Below, one piece after another: positions 43,409-52,663 of a DNA stretch of 64,000 nucleotides (position 1 is its first letter; every line of letters starts with the position of its first letter). This stretch comes from Prevotella sp. (GTDB taxonomy: Bacteria > Bacteroidota > Bacteroidia > Bacteroidales > Bacteroidaceae). The position numbers and the translations under genes were made by a program. A model generated the notes under the pieces. That model worked only from the letters and a program-made list of their open reading frames with translations, was not told the DNA's origin and searched no databases. Location: assembly GCA_017623655.1 (NCBI GenBank), contig JAGAON010000009.1, positions 186,001 to 250,000 of the forward strand, in the 5' to 3' direction.

Positions 43409-43496
43409 AAAAGGGCGCTGATTGCATTGTAAAAGGCACCAGTTTACAGTGTAATCAGCATCCTTTTACAATGCAATCAGCGCCCTTTTACAGAGG
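43409..43496. repeat. 22-bp tandem repeat, copy 7 (inside the locus)
   Basis: Four 22-bp units: two direct (43409-43430, 43431-43452, the second decayed) and two inverted (43453-43474, 43475-43496). The arrangement can fold into a long hairpin between susD and the glycosidase gene. The inverted-repeat module is absent. Confidence 0.8.
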
Positions 43497-43553
43497 TCTT
43501 TGTATTTTATTGTAATCCAATATCTTATACTTGCATCAAGGCAAACAGGCAAA

Positions 43554-45332
43554 TCAATAGCCAATGCCTATCTGTCCGTTCCATTTCAGATACCAGTTGT
43601 TGGTGTCCGTCAGGTCGGGCAGCATGGCCTTCATTGCCGCCACATTGCCGGCTCCCTTGCGGTTGTAAACCTTATTGGCAAGGTATGACGGATCGTTACG
43701 CCTCAGCGCAACGCGCATGAGGTCATAGAAACGGTGCCCCTCGAAAGAAAACTCCAGAGCTTCCTCGTCCATTATCATGTCCTCCACCTTCTCCTGCTGC
43801 CACTCCCTGAGAGCCTTCGGATCGGTGATGGCATTGTTTACAGGCATCTTGTAGTGCGGGTTTTCCGGAGAGAAACCGCATCCCCGGCTGTGTATGCCAA
43901 GGGTGTTGGAGTTTGACAGCAGGTTATCCGGTCTGTAAACAATGTAGCGCGCATCCGGGAACTGGAAGGTGTTGAGCAGCATGGCGGCTTCTTCCGCGGA
44001 ATAGTACTTGGCTATGCTGTCGGTGATAATCTTGTTGCTTATGCCGGAAGCGAGTATCTGGTACGCGAAGTGCGGGTAACCGGCGCGGTTGATGGCCTCC
44101 GCCATACGCAGATAGACCATGGTGCGGCGGTAGATATGTATGTTTCCGTTCTTCGTACCGTACTTACGGATATACTGGGATGTGTACTTTGTTCCGTCAG
44201 GCGTGATGCTATTGTCATTTCTCTGGCACGTTGCCAACAGTCTTAGGTCACCGTCCCAATAAGCGTCCTGCCTCTTAGGAGCTATGACATACTTCCTGTT
44301 CTTGGTGTCATAATGGCAATAGAACTGCTCCGCCGAAAGGTTCTCCAATGCCTTTGAAGGCACAAGGGAAACCTTATAGTCATTGTCCGAGGACGTATTG
44401 AGGATGTTACCCAACTGGCTGTAATGTCCTTCCGACGGAATGGAGTCCATGGGAATGACGGTTATGACCTCGGCATTGGAAGAGGCGTTCTCGGTAAGAA
44501 GGGAGGAAACCCAGCTGCCACCGGCGCTCATCCATGAGGTATTATCCCTGTACTCAAATGAATCTGTACCTGTGGGATAGGATGAGTTGTCGCCGTTGCG
44601 GTTGGTAATATAGCCATAGTAGTACTTGGCCGCTTCCATGTAGTCACCGTTCCAAAGGCTGAGGTCACCGAGTATCAGCCGCATAGGTATGAAGAACATC
44701 TTTGACGGCTGGCCCTTGATGTTTCCGTAATCCGGGTATTCCTGATCGACAAGTTCTTTCAGACCGTCCTCATTAAGGAAGTACCGGCATACGCCCTTGA
44801 TGTCTATCGGCTCATAGTCACGCTCTGAGTCCTCCTTGGTCATGATGGGTGTGGTGACGAAAGGCACCTTGCCGTAGGTCGTGACCAGTTGCAGGTACGT
44901 CCACGCGCGTATCGCCTTGACGGCGGCGTACTCTGCCTTGAAGATGTTTTCATTACGGTTGTTCCTCATCGCCGTGTCCGCCTTGGCGATGAAATAGTTA
45001 CAGTTGTTGATGATGGCATAGTAGTCGCGCGGCACATTATAGGCGTTATCATCGCCTACGGTGAATGTGGCGAGGGCGCGAAGGTCTGACGATGTAGCCT
45101 CTGTGACATCCGTAAGGTCACCCCGCACTTCACCGAACAGCACCGTGCGGTCTGCTATCGCCTGCAATTTGTTCAGGATGCCGGTGACGGAGTATATGGT
45201 GTCCGTGGCATTGCTGAGGTGATCGTCATCCGCATTGATGATATAGTTGGAATCTTCCTCGAAGAAATCCGAGCAGGAAGAGAAAGACAACACCATGCAG
45301 ATTGTTGCTATCATTAAATATATGCGTTTCAT
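43554..45332 (-). CDS. SusD/RagB family glycan-binding lipoprotein
   Basis: A 592-residue outer-membrane lipoprotein. The signal peptide ends in the lipobox FSSC (Cys about 20), followed by SDFFEED, a short acidic export signal typical of surface lipoproteins. The SusD fold shows in AEYAAVKAIRAWTYLQLVTTYGKVPFVTTP (positions about 133-162) and the C-terminal EALEFSFEGHRFYDLMRVA (about 538). It would cap the SusC-like porin encoded 52 bases upstream and hold the oligosaccharide. Second of two SusC/D pairs in the operon. Confidence 0.92.
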   Translation of the reverse strand: MKRIYLMIATICMVLSFSSCSDFFEEDSNYIINADDDHLSNATDTIYSVTGILNKLQAIADRTVLFGEVRGDLTDVTEATSSDLRALATFTVGDDNAYNVPRDYYAIINNCNYFIAKADTAMRNNRNENIFKAEYAAVKAIRAWTYLQLVTTYGKVPFVTTPIMTKEDSERDYEPIDIKGVCRYFLNEDGLKELVDQEYPDYGNIKGQPSKMFFIPMRLILGDLSLWNGDYMEAAKYYYGYITNRNGDNSSYPTGTDSFEYRDNTSWMSAGGSWVSSLLTENASSNAEVITVIPMDSIPSEGHYSQLGNILNTSSDNDYKVSLVPSKALENLSAEQFYCHYDTKNRKYVIAPKRQDAYWDGDLRLLATCQRNDNSITPDGTKYTSQYIRKYGTKNGNIHIYRRTMVYLRMAEAINRAGYPHFAYQILASGISNKIITDSIAKYYSAEEAAMLLNTFQFPDARYIVYRPDNLLSNSNTLGIHSRGCGFSPENPHYKMPVNNAITDPKALREWQQEKVEDMIMDEEALEFSFEGHRFYDLMRVALRRNDPSYLANKVYNRKGAGNVAAMKAMLPDLTDTNNWYLKWNGQIGIGY

Positions 45333-45384
45333 ATTCTGATTGGTTTATTGTGGTTATATGAAGACCTGTGACATGATATAATCC

Positions 45385-48300
45385 TTACAGATTTATCTTC
45401 ACGCCTGCAATCACACTGCGGCTCTGGCTGAGGCAACCTGTGTCCACGCCCTGACCGATAACTGCCGAGGTGCTTGAGAACTCCGGATCTGTTCCGAGAT
45501 ACTTGGTGACGGTGAAGAGATTGTTGCCCTGTATCCAGAACTCCAGGCCTTGAAGGAATGTGGAGTTCATAGGCAGCTTGTAGCTGAGGGTGACGCTCTT
45601 CAGACGGAGATATGAGCCGTCCTCTATCCAGCGGTCGCTGAACCGGGAGTTGCCCATAGGATCGTCGAACGTAATCCGCGGCACGGCGGTAATCTGATTC
45701 TCAGACATCCAGCGCTGGGTCAGCGTAGTTGTCTGATTGAGGAAACGGCTGCCGCTCTCCAACTGCTGGCGCATATAGTTGAACACATCATTGCCCACGC
45801 AGTAGTTGAAGTTCAGATCCAGTTTGAAGCGCTTGTAACCAACGCTGGCGAAGATGTTGCCATAAACGTCAGGATTGGGGTCACCGATGATGACCTTGTC
45901 CAGTTCGCTGATTTCACCGTCGCCGTTCTGGTCTATGAAATGCACGTCACCGGCCTCGAAATCGACTTTTGCACCGGTAGCGTCAACGATATAAAGGTTG
46001 TTCGTTGTCCTGCCTTTGCTGTTGATATGCTCCTTGCCTGCCGCAGCGGCTTCCTCCGTTGAGGCGAACACACGGTCGGATGTCTGATAGCCGTAGAACA
46101 CACCGGCCGGTTGGCCGACAGCTGTCAATATGTTCTTCTCTCCATAATAGGATGAAGTATAGTTGCCGTTGGGAAGGGAGGTGATCTCGTTCTTGTAGTG
46201 GCCTAATGACGCTCCGACCTCCACATTCCAGTCTTTGGACACTACGGGTCTGCCCTTTAACGTGAAGTCAAAGCCCGTATTCTTCATCTTGCCGGAGTTT
46301 GCCCAGTTGTATTCCAGGCCGGAGAGGAAACTCAGTTGTTGCAACGAAAGGAGGTCTGAGGTGACACCGGTGAAGAAATTGAATCCGAAGAACACACGGC
46401 TGTCAAGGAACATGGCCTCCAAGCCGGCGTTGAAACGCTTGGTGGTTTCCCACTTGATCTTAGTGTTGCCTATGCCTGAGAACGACAATGCGGAGACATC
46501 GCTGAGGTAAAGGGTTGACGCGAAGTAGCTCTGTGCGGCAAAGATGTCGATGTTATCATTGCCGCTGATGTCGTAGCCGGCCGTGAGCTTAAGGTAGTCA
46601 AGTCCCTTTACACCTGCCAGCCAAGGCTCGTTTGTCAGAACCCATGAGCCTTGCACTGACGGGAATATGGCCCAACGTGCGCCGAATGCCTTGACACCGC
46701 CGTCGGCTTCCTTGCCGAAACGGGAAGAGCCTGTGGCCGTAAGGTTGACCTGTGCGTAGTAACGCCCGAGATAGTTGTAGTTGCCTTGCACGTACCAGTC
46801 CAGCGTGCGCCATGAGCGTTCGTAACCGTCTGACTGGGAGTTGAGCAGGGATGTGCCCATGAATGGCGTCTTGTCGCTACCGGTATTATAGCCCAACTGG
46901 GTGCTGTTGGTGAAGTTCTCGAAATTGAGACGTGCGCCACCGAAGACTGAAACATCGTGGGCGTTGTAGCGTTCCGCCCATGAAAGGCGTGTGTCACTCT
47001 GCACTGAGTTGTGCTTGGAAGACAAAGAGCTTACCTCATTGTCACGTGTTCCGGAAACACTCTGCACATAGTATGACGGCACACCGTTGATGGGTATGTA
47101 GTATTTCTCGCTGGTATTCACGAGGGTATAGCTGAAATGCTCACTCAGCGTCAGATTGTTGCCGAAGCGGTATTTAGGCGTTACAGCGATATTGAACAAG
47201 GAATTTTCAAAGCGATTCTTGTTCTCCGCATCGGCATACAGATTGAATGCCGCCGGGTTGCCGAGCTTGTAGTTATATCCTTTCTTGCCTGCCAAAGCCT
47301 CATCAAGGTATATCTCGTCATCAGTATCGAACGTATTGTCACTCAACTGGCCGTTGCCGTAAGCGTAAGGGCTGAGGAAGGGTGACTTGACGTAAGCGAG
47401 GAAAGACGGTGCGGTAGGCGTACCCTCAACATATTGTGACGGTGCTCCATCGTCACGGATGTTGCGTGTGGTGTTGCTGAAAGACGCATCGAAACGCACG
47501 TCAAACCTGCTTGTAAGGGCAATGTCGGTATTGAAGCGAACGTTCAGGCGGTCCATGTCATTGTAGTCCAACGTACTCTGATGGGAGATATAACCTACTG
47601 AGAGATTGTATTGCGCCACCTCGTCACCGCCTTCCACATTGATACCGTAATTCTGGGTCATGGCTGTGCGATAGATTTCTTTCTTCCAGTCGGTATTATT
47701 GTGGTATTGCTTGTAGTAATAATAGGTAGGATCCTCGTTAAGGAACTTGAAAGAGGTGTTGGTGGTGCCGGTGCCTTTAAGCAGTTCCGAGGCATAGCCG
47801 CGATACTGTTCCGCATCCATCATGGAGTAATACTTTGGCTCAAAGCTGACACCTGCGGACAGACTGGCGGTGATGCGCGTTGACATACTCTTGCTGCGGC
47901 GGGTGGTTATCTGTATCACGCCGTTAGCTCCACGTGCGCCGTAAAGGGCTGTACCGTTACGCAGCACCTTGATGTCGGCGATGTCATGCGTGTTGATGGA
48001 AGAGAGTATGTCGTTGAAGAAGCCGCTGTGGAGCATGGCATTGTCATACTGCTGGTCCATTATCACGCCGTCAACCACTACGAGTGGCTGCGCGTTGACA
48101 TTGACGGAGTTGAGTCCCTGCACGAATGTCACCGCACCTACACCGGGCGTGCCGTTACGGGTGGTGGTGAAAGCGTATGCGCCGAGCTGTTTCTGTAATT
48201 CGTCCTTGATGTTGGCGGCGCTGCTGTACTGGAAGTCTGTGGCAGACTGTTCAGCCGTAACGTTGGTTGTTTCTACACTGCCGTTGCCGAAGAAAGTGCC

Positions 48301-48666
48301 GTAAAGACGCACGTCTTTCTGCATCTCGCCTCCTGTCAGGCCAACTGTCACGGAGCCATGGTCTGGTGTAGAGACAAACAAAGCGGACGAGAATACAGGC
48401 ACGCCAAAGGTATATACGCCCTGATCATCGGTGAGCGTACTGTAACCTTCCACACCTGAAGCCTTCACGATGGCGCCACTGACGGGATTGCCGGTAGCGG
48501 AATCTATGACACGTCCCTTCACTGTGCGCGTCTCATATTTCTTAACCTGAACCTTAGGAGCCTTCTGTATTTCGGTGTCCTGTTCGTTGTCTGTTTCTTC
48601 CTGTGCTGATACATACACGGGGAACGCCATGAGCAACGCCAGTCCTGTTAATATATGTCGTTTCAT
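45385..48666 (-). CDS. SusC/RagA TonB-dependent transporter
   Basis: A 1093-residue outer-membrane importer. After a signal peptide (MKRHILTGLALLMAFPVYVSA) comes an acidic linker, a carboxypeptidase-like domain (VKGRVIDSATGNPVSGAIV, about 48), a plug domain (PLVVVDGVIM about 195; IADIKVLRNGTALYGARGANGVIQI about 230) and a 22-strand barrel ending in ...VIAGVKINL with the aromatic-poor but hydrophobic C-terminus. It imports glycan pieces powered by TonB. No N-terminal STN domain is present, so it lacks the signalling extension. It pairs with the SusD 52 bases downstream. Confidence 0.93.
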   Translation of the reverse strand: MKRHILTGLALLMAFPVYVSAQEETDNEQDTEIQKAPKVQVKKYETRTVKGRVIDSATGNPVSGAIVKASGVEGYSTLTDDQGVYTFGVPVFSSALFVSTPDHGSVTVGLTGGEMQKDVRLYGTFFGNGSVETTNVTAEQSATDFQYSSAANIKDELQKQLGAYAFTTTRNGTPGVGAVTFVQGLNSVNVNAQPLVVVDGVIMDQQYDNAMLHSGFFNDILSSINTHDIADIKVLRNGTALYGARGANGVIQITTRRSKSMSTRITASLSAGVSFEPKYYSMMDAEQYRGYASELLKGTGTTNTSFKFLNEDPTYYYYKQYHNNTDWKKEIYRTAMTQNYGINVEGGDEVAQYNLSVGYISHQSTLDYNDMDRLNVRFNTDIALTSRFDVRFDASFSNTTRNIRDDGAPSQYVEGTPTAPSFLAYVKSPFLSPYAYGNGQLSDNTFDTDDEIYLDEALAGKKGYNYKLGNPAAFNLYADAENKNRFENSLFNIAVTPKYRFGNNLTLSEHFSYTLVNTSEKYYIPINGVPSYYVQSVSGTRDNEVSSLSSKHNSVQSDTRLSWAERYNAHDVSVFGGARLNFENFTNSTQLGYNTGSDKTPFMGTSLLNSQSDGYERSWRTLDWYVQGNYNYLGRYYAQVNLTATGSSRFGKEADGGVKAFGARWAIFPSVQGSWVLTNEPWLAGVKGLDYLKLTAGYDISGNDNIDIFAAQSYFASTLYLSDVSALSFSGIGNTKIKWETTKRFNAGLEAMFLDSRVFFGFNFFTGVTSDLLSLQQLSFLSGLEYNWANSGKMKNTGFDFTLKGRPVVSKDWNVEVGASLGHYKNEITSLPNGNYTSSYYGEKNILTAVGQPAGVFYGYQTSDRVFASTEEAAAAGKEHINSKGRTTNNLYIVDATGAKVDFEAGDVHFIDQNGDGEISELDKVIIGDPNPDVYGNIFASVGYKRFKLDLNFNYCVGNDVFNYMRQQLESGSRFLNQTTTLTQRWMSENQITAVPRITFDDPMGNSRFSDRWIEDGSYLRLKSVTLSYKLPMNSTFLQGLEFWIQGNNLFTVTKYLGTDPEFSSTSAVIGQGVDTGCLSQSRSVIAGVKINL

Positions 48667-48705
48667 ATCTATTGTTGTTTGGTGATTTGTCGTTTACTCC
48701 TTTTT

Positions 48706-50484
48706 TTACTCGTCATGAGGTTTGAAGACTATGCAGTCTATTCTCAATGTCTTGGTATGCGTGCCCTGAGTCACATTTGAATTGGTGACCATGCCGGAGA
48801 TGAGCATCTTCACCTGCGCTTCCGATACACTGTAAGAGGAGGTGGGGAAGGTATATGTTCCGACGAACACGGAATCCACGCTGACACCGTCCTTATTGCT
48901 AAGGTTCCTGACCTTCACTGCCGATGCGGGTTGGTTAGGTGTCTTGGTCTTGTCATTGCCGGGGAAGACGGGATACTTCTTATTTATCCCGTTCTTGTCC
49001 ATATAATAGGCATTGCCGTCGAGGTCATGACACTGCAAACTGCACTCGAACTTGGTGGGAAGGCGCTGCGACGCCGGGGCGAGAGTGTCGCCGGCCTCTG
49101 CCGGAGCCATCACGACATACACGTCATACGGAACGTTTGAAAGCACGTTACGGATGTCAAACAGTGCTTTGGTGACATTACCGGAGCCTGTGGTCATAAG
49201 CGTAAGATAGCCATGGCCGGAGACTTGACGGTAGAATTTGTTGTCACTGCTCACGCTGGTGTATTCTGCCGGCTGGGTATCACCATAGGGATTAGTGGTG
49301 CTTCTCACGTTAAGGGAGTCGATGGTTCTGCTGCTTTCCGCCTCCATCACAATCTCCTTCACCAAGTCATGCCGCGGGCTTATCTTCCAATCGTAGGATT
49401 TCTTTATGGTGCCGTTGCTGCAAGCGACATCTGTTGTACCGTGGAATATACCGCCGGGCTCAAAGGGACGGTCGTAAATGTAGTATCTCTTGTCGAAAGA
49501 ACCGTAATAGTATTCCCTCAAATCGTATGGTATGGCATTGGTGGATATGATGGAATCAAGCGCCGTGGTGGTTCTGAGGAGCGGATTCTCCGTCACACTG
49601 AACACCGTACCCTCAAGGATCTTGATACGCGGGAAAATGAACTCGAAAGAGTCGCGCTCCGCCACTTCTTTGTCATAAACAAAGTAGGGTTTGTTCTGCA
49701 TGAGCAGTTTGTCCCATACTTCATTTGTAGGAGCGAGACACACATAGCTGCTATCCTCTGAATTGAGAAGAGCATTGAGCCAATCGGTGAGAATCTCGTT
49801 CTGTGTGACCGTGACGGAATCGAGATAATGAATCTTGCCGTCTTGGATCTCACCCGCCACGCTCTGCTCAGGCAGGAACTTCTCTATGCTGTATTTGTAG
49901 ATGAAGTTGCGCACACTGTCAAGTTCCGGGTCTTTGTCAAAATATTCCAGTATGTTCGGATCGTATGCTGACTGTCCGTTAACTGTGAAGAGTATGCCGT
50001 TACCGGTGGTGACATTGCTGCGTACATAGTCATGATTGGCGAACGATGATTTGCCGAAAGCCACACGCTTGCCGTTCATCATGACCACCGTTGTGTCCGG
50101 GGTGGCGGAAGAGACGGAATAGTTGTATAACGCTACATGATTCTGCACAAATTCCTTTATGGCAGCGTTCTTGGAGCCTTTGAGGCCACGTGCGAGCTGC
50201 TCATTGTAACGCTGTATCACAGCATCACGGTCTGCCTCGGTGAAATGGTCGTTGGTAGGCGCAAAAACAGTAAATATCTGGCTGCTGCCCAATGCGGCGT
50301 CATAATCTGTGGCCTCCAGCACCGATTTGAAATTTGTCAGTTGGCTGTCATCACTGATGGCTTGCCATAGCGAGCCGCTGCCAAGTGTCTTTGCCTCATA
50401 GTGCTCATCCCACTCGTCGGTGCAGGAACAGGTGACACCGGCAAGCGTCAGAGCTACCGCGGTTATTATCTTGTTATATTTCAT
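48706..50484 (-). CDS. Fasciclin-domain lipoprotein
   Basis: A 592-residue lipoprotein with a lipobox VTCSC (Cys about 19-21). At least one FAS1 domain is clear (about 35-190): FTVFAPTNDHF (about 70) followed by IKEFVQNHVALYNYSV (about 108). A second FAS1-like region starts near YVCLAPTNEVWDKLL (about 250). The C-terminal third is a beta-rich segment without a named family (YDVYVVMAPAEAGD, about 452). In Bacteroidetes such proteins stand beside SusC/D pairs and are thought to be surface glycan-binding partners. It lies 39 bases before susC. Confidence 0.78.
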   Translation of the reverse strand: MKYNKIITAVALTLAGVTCSCTDEWDEHYEAKTLGSGSLWQAISDDSQLTNFKSVLEATDYDAALGSSQIFTVFAPTNDHFTEADRDAVIQRYNEQLARGLKGSKNAAIKEFVQNHVALYNYSVSSATPDTTVVMMNGKRVAFGKSSFANHDYVRSNVTTGNGILFTVNGQSAYDPNILEYFDKDPELDSVRNFIYKYSIEKFLPEQSVAGEIQDGKIHYLDSVTVTQNEILTDWLNALLNSEDSSYVCLAPTNEVWDKLLMQNKPYFVYDKEVAERDSFEFIFPRIKILEGTVFSVTENPLLRTTTALDSIISTNAIPYDLREYYYGSFDKRYYIYDRPFEPGGIFHGTTDVACSNGTIKKSYDWKISPRHDLVKEIVMEAESSRTIDSLNVRSTTNPYGDTQPAEYTSVSSDNKFYRQVSGHGYLTLMTTGSGNVTKALFDIRNVLSNVPYDVYVVMAPAEAGDTLAPASQRLPTKFECSLQCHDLDGNAYYMDKNGINKKYPVFPGNDKTKTPNQPASAVKVRNLSNKDGVSVDSVFVGTYTFPTSSYSVSEAQVKMLISGMVTNSNVTQGTHTKTLRIDCIVFKPHDE

Positions 50485-50515
50485 AGTGATTGCGAATATG
50501 GTTCGTTATTAATTA

Positions 50516-52600
50516 TTAAAGGTCGTCTTCTGCCTGTCCGCCGGCATTGACACCGTACACACTCTTCGGAACAAGCTCCAGATAGTCAAGCATCACATCT
50601 CGTTTCGCTACGCCGGGTACACCCTGTGGAGCAACTTTGACGATACGCAGGACGTGGTCCTCACCGGGTTTGATATTGACCGTACACAATACTTTACGGA
50701 CAGTAGAGGATTGCTTGGCAAACCTTTCACCCGTGTTGATGTTGTTGTTGGCATCATGGAAGATGGAATAAGGGCCTCTGTAATATCCTTTGTTCTTCAA
50801 TATCTTGAAGTCTTCGGCGCGTTTCTCGTCATCATCCCTTATATTGAGATAATCCGGGAAAGCGGTTGCGCCATAGATAGCGGATGACTCTATACGGGTA
50901 TCCATATTAAGAGGTATGCCCTGTGCCTTGTCGTCAAAATAGATTTGGACGGTTCCACGTTTCGCTCCCTGACTGGCATCCATCGGCGCGAAGCCAAGGC
51001 GTATCTGCCACTCTGTCTCGAACGGTACAGGAGGGATAACAAAAGACAGGTCAAACATTCCGTTGGCTATCATCTCATCACCGTGCATTGAGTAATAGTT
51101 ACTGCGCGGACGGCGGTAGATGAAGTGACCGGTTTTGGTATTGTCCAAGAATTTTACATTCTTCAGATAACCATCAGGGAAATAATAGTTCTTGCCGTAT
51201 TTGTAACTGTCATCGTAAATATCCTGATTGTCATATTTGAGATAGTCACCGTTCATACGGATATTGTTGGTCATTATCTCAGGGAAGAGAGTGGAGAAGT
51301 CCATGCGTATGCGGCAGTTCTGCACCTCGTCACGTGTTGTCTCGTCGAACTTGATGATGTCGTCAAGATAGAAATATACACCGTTGTAGGCGTCGGTGGT
51401 GTATTCACTCTCAACGGAAGGCAGGACATGAGTGCCACGCACAAAATGTTCGTCGTCATAGCGGCGGTTGATATAACGGTCGCCCAGTACTCCGTCTGGC
51501 CCCGTCCACTTGGAAACGTTAAGGCGCTCTACCTTTATCATGGTGTAAGGCAACATGGTGGTGTACCAGTCCGTAGTGTTCACAAGGTCTTTGTCAACGC
51601 CAACGTCATCGCGGACGGTGAGGAAGTTATATCCCTGCACGTTGCGGTCAAGCAGATGATATGCCATAAAACGGTAAAGAGGGTTGATGGGTTCCGTGAT
51701 ACGGTCGAAAGCGTGCTCAGGTTTGTTGACATCGTTTGGATACATGACATCATAGATGCTGCACGCAAGGTCATAGAGACCGCGTAGGTCTGTGACATTG
51801 TATTTGGCCTTGAGAACATCATCCGGCACAAGGAATGCGGTGAAGCCGTAAAGATGCTCATCAGGCGGCAACGCCACTTCTTTTATGCTACCGCCGGTTT
51901 CATACGTTATCTTCTCGTTGGTGGTTTTATAGTCGTTGTCCTTATATGCCTCCAGCTTTTCAGACAGTTTTGTGGCTTCCAGCGCCTGAGAATAGAGACT
52001 GACGCGGGGGTTCTTGGCAACGAGTGACGGAACGGACAGAGTGGAGTTCTCTATCACGGCACTGACCGGCTGCATGATACCGTTCTCCACGGAGTCGTCC
52101 TGATGCGCGAAGTATATCTGGGACTTGGCGTTGATAACCACCACGGAATTATCATCAGAGTCAAACTCATGCGTTATCTGCAGATTACGGCGCATCATGT
52201 TCTGTGTGGGCAGCACGCTGGTAGTGTTGTCTCCGCCCATATCGGCTACCGCATACATCTCATTGACAAGATGCGTGCGTGCCAGTGTGTCACATTCGGC
52301 ATCGGTCAGCGTTTCCATCGTCTTGCCTTTCTGCGCAAGATATGCGTTGATGGCGTCATTGTTCGGCACGAAACAGGTATAGCGTCCGTATGCAGACAAC
52401 TGGTCCATCAGCCCGGCACGTTGCACAATGGTGGCAAACTGACTGTACTGTGCATTGGTTGTGAGGTATTCGCTCATCATCTGACCCGTGAAGGAATAGA
52501 AGTTGTCTCCGTCAGGCTCGTCGTTACATGACTGCATGGCGGGAACGGTGAAAGCGAAAAGACTCATCAAAAACAATATGTTCTGTGTTATTTTCTTCAT
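50516..52600 (-). CDS. Fasciclin-domain lipoprotein
   Basis: A 694-residue lipoprotein; the lipobox is MQSC (Cys about 25). A FAS1 domain occupies about 40-200: YSQFATIVQRAGL, then YTCFVPNNDAINAYL (about 73) and TLARTHLVNEMY (about 106). A second FAS1-like region begins near GFTAFLVPDDVLKAKY (about 250). The C-terminal 250 residues are beta-rich and resemble the corresponding part of the neighbouring fasciclin protein (both have a PPVPFETEWQIRLGF or YDVYVVMAP type strand), so the two may be diverged duplicates. It is 63 bases after susD and 31 bases before the next fasciclin gene. Confidence 0.76.
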   Translation of the reverse strand: MKKITQNILFLMSLFAFTVPAMQSCNDEPDGDNFYSFTGQMMSEYLTTNAQYSQFATIVQRAGLMDQLSAYGRYTCFVPNNDAINAYLAQKGKTMETLTDAECDTLARTHLVNEMYAVADMGGDNTTSVLPTQNMMRRNLQITHEFDSDDNSVVVINAKSQIYFAHQDDSVENGIMQPVSAVIENSTLSVPSLVAKNPRVSLYSQALEATKLSEKLEAYKDNDYKTTNEKITYETGGSIKEVALPPDEHLYGFTAFLVPDDVLKAKYNVTDLRGLYDLACSIYDVMYPNDVNKPEHAFDRITEPINPLYRFMAYHLLDRNVQGYNFLTVRDDVGVDKDLVNTTDWYTTMLPYTMIKVERLNVSKWTGPDGVLGDRYINRRYDDEHFVRGTHVLPSVESEYTTDAYNGVYFYLDDIIKFDETTRDEVQNCRIRMDFSTLFPEIMTNNIRMNGDYLKYDNQDIYDDSYKYGKNYYFPDGYLKNVKFLDNTKTGHFIYRRPRSNYYSMHGDEMIANGMFDLSFVIPPVPFETEWQIRLGFAPMDASQGAKRGTVQIYFDDKAQGIPLNMDTRIESSAIYGATAFPDYLNIRDDDEKRAEDFKILKNKGYYRGPYSIFHDANNNINTGERFAKQSSTVRKVLCTVNIKPGEDHVLRIVKVAPQGVPGVAKRDVMLDYLELVPKSVYGVNAGGQAEDDL

Positions 52601-52663
52601 TGTCGTTAATTTTTCTGCGGCGGCATTCCGTTTCTTGGCATAATGAAAGGAATGGGGCTGCGG

